A stretch of DNA of 64,000 nt, from contig NZ_BMVK01000010.1 of NCBI RefSeq assembly GCF_014650675.1, forward strand, positions 186,001 through 250,000. Reading direction: 5' to 3'. Source of the stretch: Streptomyces anulatus (GTDB lineage: Bacteria; Actinomycetota; Actinomycetes; Streptomycetales; Streptomycetaceae). Shown here one piece after another: positions 27,236 through 34,710 of this stretch. The notes beneath the pieces are model-generated. The model worked only from the letters and a program-made list of their open reading frames with translations. It was not told the DNA's origin and searched no databases. How positions within the stretch are numbered: position 1 is the first letter of the stretch; every line of letters starts with the position of its first letter. The position numbers and the translations under genes are program-made.

Positions 27236-27615
27236 GAGCCCGCCTTCTGCGGACGGCAGTTCACGCACCCGCACCCCCGGCCTCGGTCCTGTCCCGGCAG
27301 CATAGCGACCCACGACGGAATTGGCGCATGCAGACGTCTTGTCACTGAGTGACACGCAGACCTACGCTGCCGAAAGTGACCAGCGAGTAACACGACTGTT
27401 CCCCAAGGAACTTGGCGTGAACCGCCGCATGGAGACGTGCGATCACGCCTGGTCCCACCGTCCCCACCACACCTGGCCCCCTCCGCCCCCCATCACACCG
27501 GATCCCTGTCGACACCCCCCAGCCGAGCCGCGCCGCCGCACCCGCCGTCCACGCCCGCGCGGCCCGTCGACCCGGCCACCCGACGACCATCCGTACGAGC
27601 AACGAGGAGCACACC
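27236..27615. other. Divergent control region between TetR and lipase genes
   Basis: A 380-base gene-free region holding the probable operator at 27340-27354. The part next to the lipase (27430-27610) is C-rich and looks like a long untranslated leader with no further repeats seen. Confidence 0.5.
27340..27354. promoter_or_regulatory. Candidate TetR operator, perfect palindrome
   Basis: TGTCACT-G-AGTGACA is a perfect 7-bp inverted repeat around a single base, about 105 bases upstream of the divergent TetR gene. It sits where a regulator could block promoters in both directions. Confidence 0.7.
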
Positions 27616-29004
27616 GTGAGCCGCACGAGAACCCGTTCCCGTTCCGCCGCCACCCCCGCGGGACGCCACCGTCCCTCGGCCCGCCTGCGTCTCCTGGCCT
27701 GCACCGTGGCCGCCGGAACCGCCTGCGCGGGCCTGTCGGCCGTCCCGGCATCCGCCGCCGCGGCCCCTCCGGTCGTCTCCCGGGGCGTCACCATCCCGGA
27801 GTTCTACACGCCTCCCGCCGCACTGCCCGCCGACAACGGCGCGTTGATCCGCAGCGAGGCCCTGCCCCTCGGGCTGAACATCCCCGGCCTCGACGGCCGC
27901 CCGATGCCGGGAACCGCGACCCGCCTCATGTACAGGTCCACCGACTCGGCCGGAATGCCCGTCGCCGTGACCGGGGCCTACATCGAGCCCTCCGCGGCCT
28001 GGAAGGGATCCGGACCGCGCCCCCTGGTCGCGCTCGCCTCGGGCACCATGGGCCAGGGCGACCAGTGCGCACCGTCCTTCGCCCTTCAGCACCCGCTGAC
28101 CCTCAACGGCGACACCGTGTCCGTGGGTTACGAAGCCCTGGCCGTCTACCGGATCCTGGCCACCGGGGCGGCCGTCGTCGTCACCGACTACGTCGGCCTG
28201 GGCGCCACGGACCGGCTGCACACCTACGTCAACCGCCTCGACCAGGGACACGCCCTCCTGGACGCGGCGCGCGCCGCGCGCTCCGTGCCCGGCGCCTCGG
28301 TCACCGAGGCCTCCCGCACGGGCCTGTACGGCTACAGCCAGGGCGGCGGCGCCAGCGCGGCGGCCGCCGAACTCCAGCCCTCCTACGCCCCCGACGTCCG
28401 CCTCGCCGGAACCTACGCGGGCGCGCCCCCGGCGGACCTGACCTCGGTCATGAAGGGCATCGACGGCAGTGCGCTCGCCGGCGCGCTGGCCTGGTCGATC
28501 AACGGCTTCGCCCAGGCCGATCCCGACCTGCGCGCGGTCGTCGAGGCGAACATCAGCACCACCGGGAAGGCCGCCCTGGCGGACGCCTCCACGATGTGCG
28601 TCGGAGACGCGCTCCTCGGCTACGGCTTCACCAAAAGCAGCAAGTGGACCACCAGCGGAAAGACCATCGGGGAGATCATCGCCGCCGAGCCCCGGGCCAA
28701 GGCCGCCCTGGACAGGCAGCGCATCGGCACGCTCAAACCGTCCGGTCCCGTGCGCCTGGCCACCGGCGTCCACGACGACATCGTCCCGCACTCCCAGGCC
28801 CGTCAACTGGCCGTCGACTGGTGCCGCAAAGGCGGCGACATCACCTATGACGCCGTCGTCCTGCCGAACCTCGGCGACAAGATCCTCACCAACCATCTCG
28901 TGCCCCTCCTCACCGACCAGGGCGACGCGATCGGCTGGCTGACCGACCGGCTCTCCGGCAAACCGTCCACCTCCAACTGCTGGTCCATGCCGATCCAGCC
29001 CTGA
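27616..29004 (+). CDS. Secreted lipase (LIP / secretory lipase family)
   Basis: A 462-residue exported protein with an Arg-rich signal peptide (RLRLLACTVAAGTACAGLSAVPASAAAA, cleavage near residue 49). The alpha/beta-hydrolase domain has a nucleophile elbow GYSQGGG, TDYVGLGATD before it, and a C-terminal ATGVHDDIVPHSQ segment with the catalytic Asp. It belongs to the secretory lipase family that includes fungal and Streptomyces triacylglycerol lipases; mature length is typical. GTG start at 27616 with AACGAGGAGC upstream. Probably repressed by the divergent TetR regulator. Confidence 0.9.
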   Translation: MSRTRTRSRSAATPAGRHRPSARLRLLACTVAAGTACAGLSAVPASAAAAPPVVSRGVTIPEFYTPPAALPADNGALIRSEALPLGLNIPGLDGRPMPGTATRLMYRSTDSAGMPVAVTGAYIEPSAAWKGSGPRPLVALASGTMGQGDQCAPSFALQHPLTLNGDTVSVGYEALAVYRILATGAAVVVTDYVGLGATDRLHTYVNRLDQGHALLDAARAARSVPGASVTEASRTGLYGYSQGGGASAAAAELQPSYAPDVRLAGTYAGAPPADLTSVMKGIDGSALAGALAWSINGFAQADPDLRAVVEANISTTGKAALADASTMCVGDALLGYGFTKSSKWTTSGKTIGEIIAAEPRAKAALDRQRIGTLKPSGPVRLATGVHDDIVPHSQARQLAVDWCRKGGDITYDAVVLPNLGDKILTNHLVPLLTDQGDAIGWLTDRLSGKPSTSNCWSMPIQP

Positions 29005-29098
29005 CCCCAGGACCCGCGCACTCCCGCCCGGTCCGCATCGATCGGCCCCGGGCGCGGCGAGCCTCGGCCGAGCGGACGACCGCAGGTGGAGGATGGCC

Positions 29099-29127
29099 GG
29101 GGGCGGCCCCCGGCCGGGACCGCCCCC
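29099..29127 (+). terminator. Hairpin after the lipase gene
   Basis: GGGGGCGG (29099-29106) pairs with CCGCCCCC (29120-29127), about 95 bases past the lipase stop. Confidence 0.45.
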
Positions 29128-29253
29128 GCACCGCCCCGTCGCGTGGAGAGGCCCGGCCATGAGAACGATCGACGATCCGCTGATCCCCCCGGCCTGCGGC
29201 CGGGGGCCGCGGCGCAACACGGGCGCCCGACACGACGTCGTACCGGGGACGGC

Positions 29254-30081
29254 GTGAACGCCCCTCCGCCCGGGAGCGCGCCGGGCGACGGCCGTTACGG
29301 CGAGGCCTTCTTCCGCCCCGACCGGGCGGGGGAGGAGGAACGCATCGACTTCGGTGCCGTCGCGTACGACGACTTCACGATGGCCCGGCTGCGGGCTCTC
29401 GGTGCCGGCCCGGGATGGCGCTGCCTCGACATCGGCGCCGGAACCGGCACGGTCTCCCGCCGACTGCTGGCAGAGGCCGGGGTGGCGGGCGTGCTCGCCG
29501 TGGACCGCGACGTACGGTTTCTGAGCGCACGCCCCGTCCCCGGCCTTGAGGTGCTCCAGGCCGACATCACCCGCCCCGGCTTCGCGCCCGGCGGCTTCCA
29601 GCTCGTCCACGCGCGCTTCGTGCTGATGCACCTGCCCGAGCGGGACCGCCTGATCGGACACCTGGCCGAACTCCTCGCGCCCGGCGGTGTCCTGGTGCTC
29701 AGCGACGCGATCGACCTGACGAGCGACCGGACGCCGCCCACCCCGTACACCACGGCGATGCGGGCGATGTGGCAGGGGCTGCGGACCACCATCGGCACCG
29801 ATGTCTCCTGGGTTCCGTCGTACCCCGGCCTCCTGCGCGGGGCGGGGCTCGAACACGTGGCGGCGGAGATCCACGTGCCGCCGCTGGAACCCGGCAGCCC
29901 CATCAGCCGCTTCTGGGCCGACACCTGGCAGCGCAGCAGGGAGGCGATGCTCTCCACCGGCCTGGTCGACGACGCGGCCGTCGACGCGGCGGTGCGGTAC
30001 CTGGAGAGCGACGCGTGCGCCGCGCTGTCGGCCGGCATGCTCACGGCCTGGGGGCGGAAGCCCGAGGGACCCACGGGCTGA
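29254..30081 (+). CDS. SAM-dependent class I methyltransferase
   Basis: About 275 residues from the GTG at 29254 (GGGGAC upstream). Motif I is CLDIGAGTGTVSRRLL, motif II AVDRDVRFLSAR, and the post-motif AllApGG segment reads ELLAPGGVLVLSD; the C-terminal half is helical with a substrate pocket of unknown specificity. Stand-alone methyltransferases of this type act on small molecules. An in-frame start at 29086 would add an Arg/Pro-rich leader without support. Convergent with the aminoglycoside phosphotransferase gene. Confidence 0.85.
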   Translation: MNAPPPGSAPGDGRYGEAFFRPDRAGEEERIDFGAVAYDDFTMARLRALGAGPGWRCLDIGAGTGTVSRRLLAEAGVAGVLAVDRDVRFLSARPVPGLEVLQADITRPGFAPGGFQLVHARFVLMHLPERDRLIGHLAELLAPGGVLVLSDAIDLTSDRTPPTPYTTAMRAMWQGLRTTIGTDVSWVPSYPGLLRGAGLEHVAAEIHVPPLEPGSPISRFWADTWQRSREAMLSTGLVDDAAVDAAVRYLESDACAALSAGMLTAWGRKPEGPTG

Positions 30082-30169
30082 CCGGCACGGGGCACCGGCG
30101 GAACCCGTGCGGGAGCGCCGCCGGACCGGACGAATCCGCCGACGCGGGTCCCGCCCCCTCGGGAGCTCC

Positions 30170-30988
30170 TCAGCCCCAGGTGAGCGGGTCGAGATGGAGG
30201 TAGAAGCGCAGCCGCTCCTGATCGAGGGGCATGCCGTACCGCTCGGCGAACTCCGCGTCCGCCACCCGTGCCCGCTCCTCGTCCACCCACGTCTCGCGCG
30301 CGTTGGCGAGCAGCAGCGCCAGGTCGGCGTGACGGTCGGCCGCTCCGAGGCGGCCCAGGTCGATGAAGCCCGACACCTCCAGGGTCTCCGGATCGAGGAT
30401 GATGTTGGGGAGACACAGATCTCCGTGGCACACGACGGTGCCGGCGGCCGCCTGATCCCGTCGCCGAGGGATCTCCCCGGTGAGGCGGGCCAGCAGCTCC
30501 GCCGGGGGCACGCGTTGCTGCTCCACGGGGAGGAACTCCGGATTCACGGCGCCACGGGCCACGACGTCACGTGCGACGTCGACCACGGAGTCCAGGCCCC
30601 GGCGGAACGGACACGAGGCCACGGGCACCTCGTGCAGCCGACGGACCGCGTCCGCGATGTGCCCCCAGGAAGCGCGAAGATCCTCGCCGCGCACCTGATC
30701 GGCGGGTACGCCGGCGACGGCAGCGGTGACCAGGCAGGCGCCCGCGTCACCGGCGTACCAGTCGAGGACCCGGGGACCCGGTACGCCCCGACCGCTCAGC
30801 CAGGCGATCCGGTCGCGTTCGGCCTCAAGACCGGCCGTATCCGCGGCGGGCACGCACTTGGCGTACCGGGTGGCGTCCGCGGCACGGAAGACGGAAGCCC
30901 CCGATTCGCCGGCGGTGACAGGCAGCCAGTCGCCCCCCACCCCTAACAGCACCGGCGAGACGGCGCCGGGCTCGCAGTGATCACTCAT
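30170..30988 (-). CDS. aphE: Streptomycin 3''-phosphotransferase, APH(3'')-type
   Basis: A 272-residue aminoglycoside phosphotransferase. The pattern matches APH(3'')-I enzymes (StrA/APH(3'')-Ib and the S. griseus APH(3'')-Ia) as I remember them: GGDWLPVTAGESGASVFR near the start, ERDRIAWLSGRGVPGPRVLDW, VVCHGDLCLPNII (catalytic loop HGD), SGFIDLGRLGAADRHADLAL (magnesium loop), and the terminal FYLHLDPLTWG. It transfers phosphate from ATP to the 3''-hydroxyl of streptomycin. No streptomycin biosynthesis gene is visible nearby, so it is a stand-alone resistance gene. The extended start at 31372 overlaps the next gene and is rejected. Confidence 0.9.
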   Translation of the reverse strand: MSDHCEPGAVSPVLLGVGGDWLPVTAGESGASVFRAADATRYAKCVPAADTAGLEAERDRIAWLSGRGVPGPRVLDWYAGDAGACLVTAAVAGVPADQVRGEDLRASWGHIADAVRRLHEVPVASCPFRRGLDSVVDVARDVVARGAVNPEFLPVEQQRVPPAELLARLTGEIPRRRDQAAAGTVVCHGDLCLPNIILDPETLEVSGFIDLGRLGAADRHADLALLLANARETWVDEERARVADAEFAERYGMPLDQERLRFYLHLDPLTWG

Positions 30989-31104
30989 GGCGGAAACTCT
31001 AGCCAGCCCGGCGTACCGGGCCGGTCCGGAGCCACCCGAACCGGACTCCGTGCGACCGGCTCGTTTATGCTCCCGCTGGGGGCCGACCGGAAGGCAAGCT
31101 GAAC

Positions 31105-31728
31105 ATGACTGGGCAACGCGACCGTTGGGCGGAACTGACCGGTGGACGGGCTGGGGAGGAATACGCCCGGCGGTTCGCGCGGCTCGCCGCATCGGGCCAC
31201 GACATCCACGGCGAGGCCTCCTTCTGCGACGCGTTGCTGAAACCGGCCGCCCGGGTGCTCGACGCGGGCTGCGGCACCGGCCGGATCGCGATCCGGCTCG
31301 CCGAACTGGGCCACCACTGCACCGGCGTGGACGTCGACGCCTCGATGCTCGCCGTCGCACGCCGCGAAGCACCCACGCAGGAGTGGCTCCTCGGCGACCT
31401 GGCCCGGCTGGACGCCCTCGGTCTTGACCCGGACTTCGACCTGGTGCTCGCCGCCGGAAACGTCATGCCCCTGCTGGCCCCCGGCACCGGCGCGACCGTC
31501 GTCGGGCACCTTGCCGCCGCACTGCGCCCCGGCGGTCTGCTGGTCACGGGCATGGGACTGGACGCGGCACACCTGCCGCTCGACGAAGCGCCCTTGACCA
31601 TCACCGAGTTCGACCAGTGGTGCGCCCGGGCCGGACTGACCTTGCGGCAGCGCTACGCGACCTGGAGCGGCGACCCGTACGACGGCGGCGGCTACGCGGT
31701 CAGCGTGCACACCCGCCCCGCCACGTGA
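31105..31728 (+). CDS. SAM-dependent methyltransferase
   Basis: A 207-residue class I methyltransferase. Motif I VLDAGCGTGRIAIRLAELG (about 50-68), motif II GVDVDASMLAVARR, post-motif region DFDLVLAAGNVMP and ALRPGGLLV. It starts 116 bases from the divergent APH(3'') gene and shares its promoter region. The acceptor is unknown; the Gly/Tyr-rich C-terminus (YDGGGYAVSVHTR) closes the fold. It is followed by a two-component operon on the same strand about 100 bases on. Confidence 0.85.
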   Translation: MTGQRDRWAELTGGRAGEEYARRFARLAASGHDIHGEASFCDALLKPAARVLDAGCGTGRIAIRLAELGHHCTGVDVDASMLAVARREAPTQEWLLGDLARLDALGLDPDFDLVLAAGNVMPLLAPGTGATVVGHLAAALRPGGLLVTGMGLDAAHLPLDEAPLTITEFDQWCARAGLTLRQRYATWSGDPYDGGGYAVSVHTRPAT

Positions 31729-31826
31729 ACCTGTCTCCTTTACCGGTCCGGAGCCCGTTCCTGCCGCTCGCTCACCAGACGTCCCCCTTCCACGACCTTC
31801 CCGTCCCAGGACCTGGAGATACCGGC

Positions 31827-32510
31827 ATGCCACGCGTCGTCCTCGTCGAAGATGATCCGTCCGTACGCGACGGCGTCGAGATGGGGCTGCGCCGGCGCGG
31901 GCACGAGATCCTTGCCACCGCGACCGGCGAGGCCGGCCTGGAGGCGCTGGACGTGTTCCGCCCCGACCTCCTGCTGCTCGATCTGATGCTGCCCGTGATG
32001 GACGGTGTCGAGGTGTGCCGCCGGGTACGCGCGACCAGCCAGTTGCCGATCATCATGCTCACCGCGCTCGGCGACGACGTGGACATCGTCGTCGGCCTGG
32101 AGGCCGGTGCGGACGACTACGTCGTCAAACCCGCCCGTACCGAGGTCATCGAGGCCCGCATCCGCGCTGTGCTGCGCCGCATCGAAGCCCCGGTCGGTGT
32201 GCGGCCCGCCGTCGAACACCACGGCGACCTGGACATCGACCGGGCCGGTCACACCGTCCTGAAATCGGGCGGGCCGGTCGCCCTCGCCCCTTCCGAGCTG
32301 AAGCTGCTGCTGTTCCTGTCCGCGGCGCCGGGAAAGGTCTTCAGCAGGCAGCGGCTCCTGGAAGAGGTCTGGGACCACAGCTACCACAGCGACGTGCGCC
32401 TGGTGGACGCCTGCGTGCGCCGACTGCGCATCAAGATCGAGGACCGGTCCGACAGCCCCCGGTACATTCAGACCCTGCGGGGGTTCGGCTACCGCTTCGG
32501 CCCGCTGTGA
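31827..32510 (+). CDS. OmpR-family response regulator, AfsQ1/CseB-like
   Basis: A 227-residue regulator. Receiver: VLVEDDPS, phosphoacceptor Asp in LLLLDLMLPVMDG, IIMLTALGDD, and DDYVVKPA. The winged helix has PSELKLLLFLS, VDACVRRLRIKIED and TLRGFGYRFG. The layout resembles AfsQ1 and CseB of Streptomyces, but no sigma factor gene (sigQ or sigE) is adjacent. The GTG of the kinase overlaps its stop (GTGA). The start is the ATG at 31827; upstream frame extension falls in the methyltransferase gene. Confidence 0.92.
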   Translation: MPRVVLVEDDPSVRDGVEMGLRRRGHEILATATGEAGLEALDVFRPDLLLLDLMLPVMDGVEVCRRVRATSQLPIIMLTALGDDVDIVVGLEAGADDYVVKPARTEVIEARIRAVLRRIEAPVGVRPAVEHHGDLDIDRAGHTVLKSGGPVALAPSELKLLLFLSAAPGKVFSRQRLLEEVWDHSYHSDVRLVDACVRRLRIKIEDRSDSPRYIQTLRGFGYRFGPL

Positions 32511-33979
32511 AGATACCCGGAGCGGCCGCCGCGTTCGGGGTGCGTACCCGGCTCGTGCTCGCGTTCCTCCTGGTGGCCGCGGTCGGCGCGGTCACGACCG
32601 CCGCGTTGACCTACCGGGAGGCGCGCAGCGCGGTCCTCGAACGCGCACAGGACACCGCCGTGGCCTCCTTCCGCGAGGAGGTCGAGCGGTTCGTCCCCGG
32701 CCTGCCCCTGGACCTGGAATCGGTCCGGTGGGAGCTGTACGACATCGCGGCGCGCTCCAAACCCCATCCGTGGATCGTGTTCGCCGAGTACGGCTCGGTA
32801 CGCGTCTCCTCGGGCGACCGGCCCGTCTCCGGGGTGCTGACCGGGGAACTGCGCCGCGCCGCGCGGACATCGCCGCACGGCGGCTTCCAGCGGGTCGTCA
32901 AGGACGGGAGGGCGTACCTGACGATCGGGATGCCGGTGATGACACGGGTCGTCGCGGGCGGCGGCGCGGTGCCCAGCGGCCTCCTCCTCTTCGCCGTGAT
33001 GCCCATGGCGAACGAGGAGGCGGACATCGACGCGCTGGTGACCGCGGCCCGTGACGGTGCGCTGCCGGGACTGGCCGCGGCCCTGGTGCCCGCGCTGTTC
33101 GCGGCGCGCAGCGTGCTGCGCCCCGTCCGTGAACTGCGGCAGGCCGCGCACTCCATGGGCGGTGGGCGGCTCGACACGCGGATCACGGTACGCGGCAGGG
33201 ACGAAATGGCCGACCTCGCCCGGACGTTCAACAGCTCGGCGGCCCGCCTCGAACACTCCGTACAGGAACTGCGGGACGCCGGGGCACGGGCCCGGCGCTT
33301 CGCCTCGGACGTCTCGCACGAACTGCGCACCCCCCTCGCGGGGATGCTCGCCGTCACGGACGTGCTGGACGAGGACGCCGGGACGCTCGACCCGGACACC
33401 GCCCGGGCGGTGCGCCTGATCAGCGTCGAGACCGGAAGACTGGCCGCGCTGGTGGAGGACCTGATGGAGATGTCCCGCTTCGACGCCCGCGCGGCCGGAC
33501 TCAACACCGACGAGGTGGACGCGGCGGAGACCGTACGCAGAACCCTCTCCGGCAGGCAGTGGCAGGACCGGGTCCGTGCGGAGCTGCCCGAGGGAGTCCG
33601 TATCCGCCTCGACCCGCGCCGCTTCGACGTCATCGTGGCCAACCTCGTCGGCAACGCCCTGCACCACGGCGCCGAGCCGGTCACCGTACGGCTGTCGTCC
33701 CGCGCGGGCGCGCTGATCACCGAGGTGCGCGACAGCGGCCCCGGGATCGCCCCCGACGCCCTGCCGAACATTTTCGACCGCTTCTACAAGGCGGACGCCG
33801 CACGTTCCCGCTCATCGGGCAGCGGCCTCGGACTCGCGATCACCCAGGAGAACGTGCGGCTCCACGGAGGCACGATCCGCGCGGAGAACACACCCGGCGG
33901 CGGCGCGCTGTTCACGGTGGAACTGCCCTTCGACGGGCCCGCGTCCACCGGCCCTGACCGCACGGAGGCCACCGCGTGA
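32507..33979 (+). CDS. Two-component sensor histidine kinase
   Basis: About 490 residues from the GTG at 32507. TM1 (VLAFLLVAAVGAVTTAAL, about 16-34), an extracytoplasmic sensor of about 130 residues, TM2 (about 184-200, ALPGLAAALVPALFA), HAMP (SVLRPVRELRQAAHSMGG), HisKA (SDVSHELRTPLAG), and HATPase with N-box NLVGNALHHG and G-boxes DSGPGIAP and GSGLGLAI. It probably senses an envelope signal and phosphorylates the upstream regulator. Its stop overlaps the lipoprotein gene start (GTGA), so the three genes form one coupled operon. Confidence 0.92.
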   Translation: MKIPGAAAAFGVRTRLVLAFLLVAAVGAVTTAALTYREARSAVLERAQDTAVASFREEVERFVPGLPLDLESVRWELYDIAARSKPHPWIVFAEYGSVRVSSGDRPVSGVLTGELRRAARTSPHGGFQRVVKDGRAYLTIGMPVMTRVVAGGGAVPSGLLLFAVMPMANEEADIDALVTAARDGALPGLAAALVPALFAARSVLRPVRELRQAAHSMGGGRLDTRITVRGRDEMADLARTFNSSAARLEHSVQELRDAGARARRFASDVSHELRTPLAGMLAVTDVLDEDAGTLDPDTARAVRLISVETGRLAALVEDLMEMSRFDARAAGLNTDEVDAAETVRRTLSGRQWQDRVRAELPEGVRIRLDPRRFDVIVANLVGNALHHGAEPVTVRLSSRAGALITEVRDSGPGIAPDALPNIFDRFYKADAARSRSSGSGLGLAITQENVRLHGGTIRAENTPGGGALFTVELPFDGPASTGPDRTEATA

Positions 33980-34572
33980 GGAAGCGGGCGTTCCGCGCGG
34001 TCGGGGCGGCCCGGATCGCCATGCTGCTGGTGCTCGCCGGAACGCCGCTCACCGGCTGCGGCATCCAGGAGACGGGGGTGGTCGGGGCCGGGAGACCACC
34101 GGTCGGCGACCTGTTGCCCCCGCGTGACTCACGGCTGCTGTTGTTCTTCTTCTCTCCCGACGACGAACTGCTGCCCGTGCCACGGAACGTCGAAGTCCCC
34201 TGGGAGGGCGGCCCCGGGAGTTCACCCGCGGAGGGCGGGGAAGCGAGCGCGTCCCTGTCGCCCCTGACGGCCGTCACCGCCCTGCTCCAGGGGCCGAACA
34301 AGGCCGAGCGGCGGGCCGGGCTCCGCAACGCCCCTTCGCTGCCCCGCGAGGCGTCCGCCGCGGAGCGGGTCGTGACGGGCGGCTCCACCGTCGAGGTCAG
34401 GCTGAACCTGCCGGTGAGGCGGCTGACCGCCCCCGCCCGCGACCAGGTGGTCTGCACGGCCGCCTATGCCGCGCACGCCCAGGGGGACCTCTCCGTCACG
34501 CTGGTGGGGCAGGACGGCGGTCTCGCCCCGGCCGACTGCTCCCTCCGTCCGGTCCCGGCTCCGGCACGCTGA
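33976..34572 (+). CDS. Lipoprotein co-encoded with the two-component system
   Basis: A 198-residue lipoprotein. The signal ends LVLAGTPLTGCG, with the lipobox cysteine near residue 28. The mature part has a segment FFFSPDDELLPVPR and a domain with LTAVTALLQGPNKAERRAGLRNA that resembles the GerMN/LpqB-type lipoprotein fold. In Streptomyces a lipoprotein (CseA) damps the neighbouring CseBC system; a similar accessory role here is inference from the coupled operon. Confidence 0.82.
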   Translation: MRKRAFRAVGAARIAMLLVLAGTPLTGCGIQETGVVGAGRPPVGDLLPPRDSRLLLFFFSPDDELLPVPRNVEVPWEGGPGSSPAEGGEASASLSPLTAVTALLQGPNKAERRAGLRNAPSLPREASAAERVVTGGSTVEVRLNLPVRRLTAPARDQVVCTAAYAAHAQGDLSVTLVGQDGGLAPADCSLRPVPAPAR

Positions 34573-34628
34573 GCCCGCACCGGGGGAGCGGAAAACGGCC
34601 GGCGGTACCGGCCGCCACGCCGACAGCA

Positions 34629-34672
34629 GGGCAGCGGCCCGCCGGAACTTCCGTTCCGACGGGCCGCTGCCC
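34629..34672. terminator. Strong bidirectional hairpin
   Basis: GGGCAGCGGCCCG (34629-34641) and CGGGCCGCTGCCC (34660-34672) give 13 perfect base pairs between the convergent lipoprotein and subtilase genes. Confidence 0.8.
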
Positions 34673-34710
34673 CTGGCATCACTCCGGGCGATGTTCCGCC
34701 CGGCGGGGCC

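Noticed and set aside
27493..29874. A 793-residue minus-strand frame
   Set aside because: It is antisense to the lipase and methyltransferase genes, which have clear families and signal peptide.
31827..34572. Calling this operon cseABC with a sigma factor
   Set aside because: No sigE-type gene is adjacent and the gene order differs, so only a resemblance is stated.
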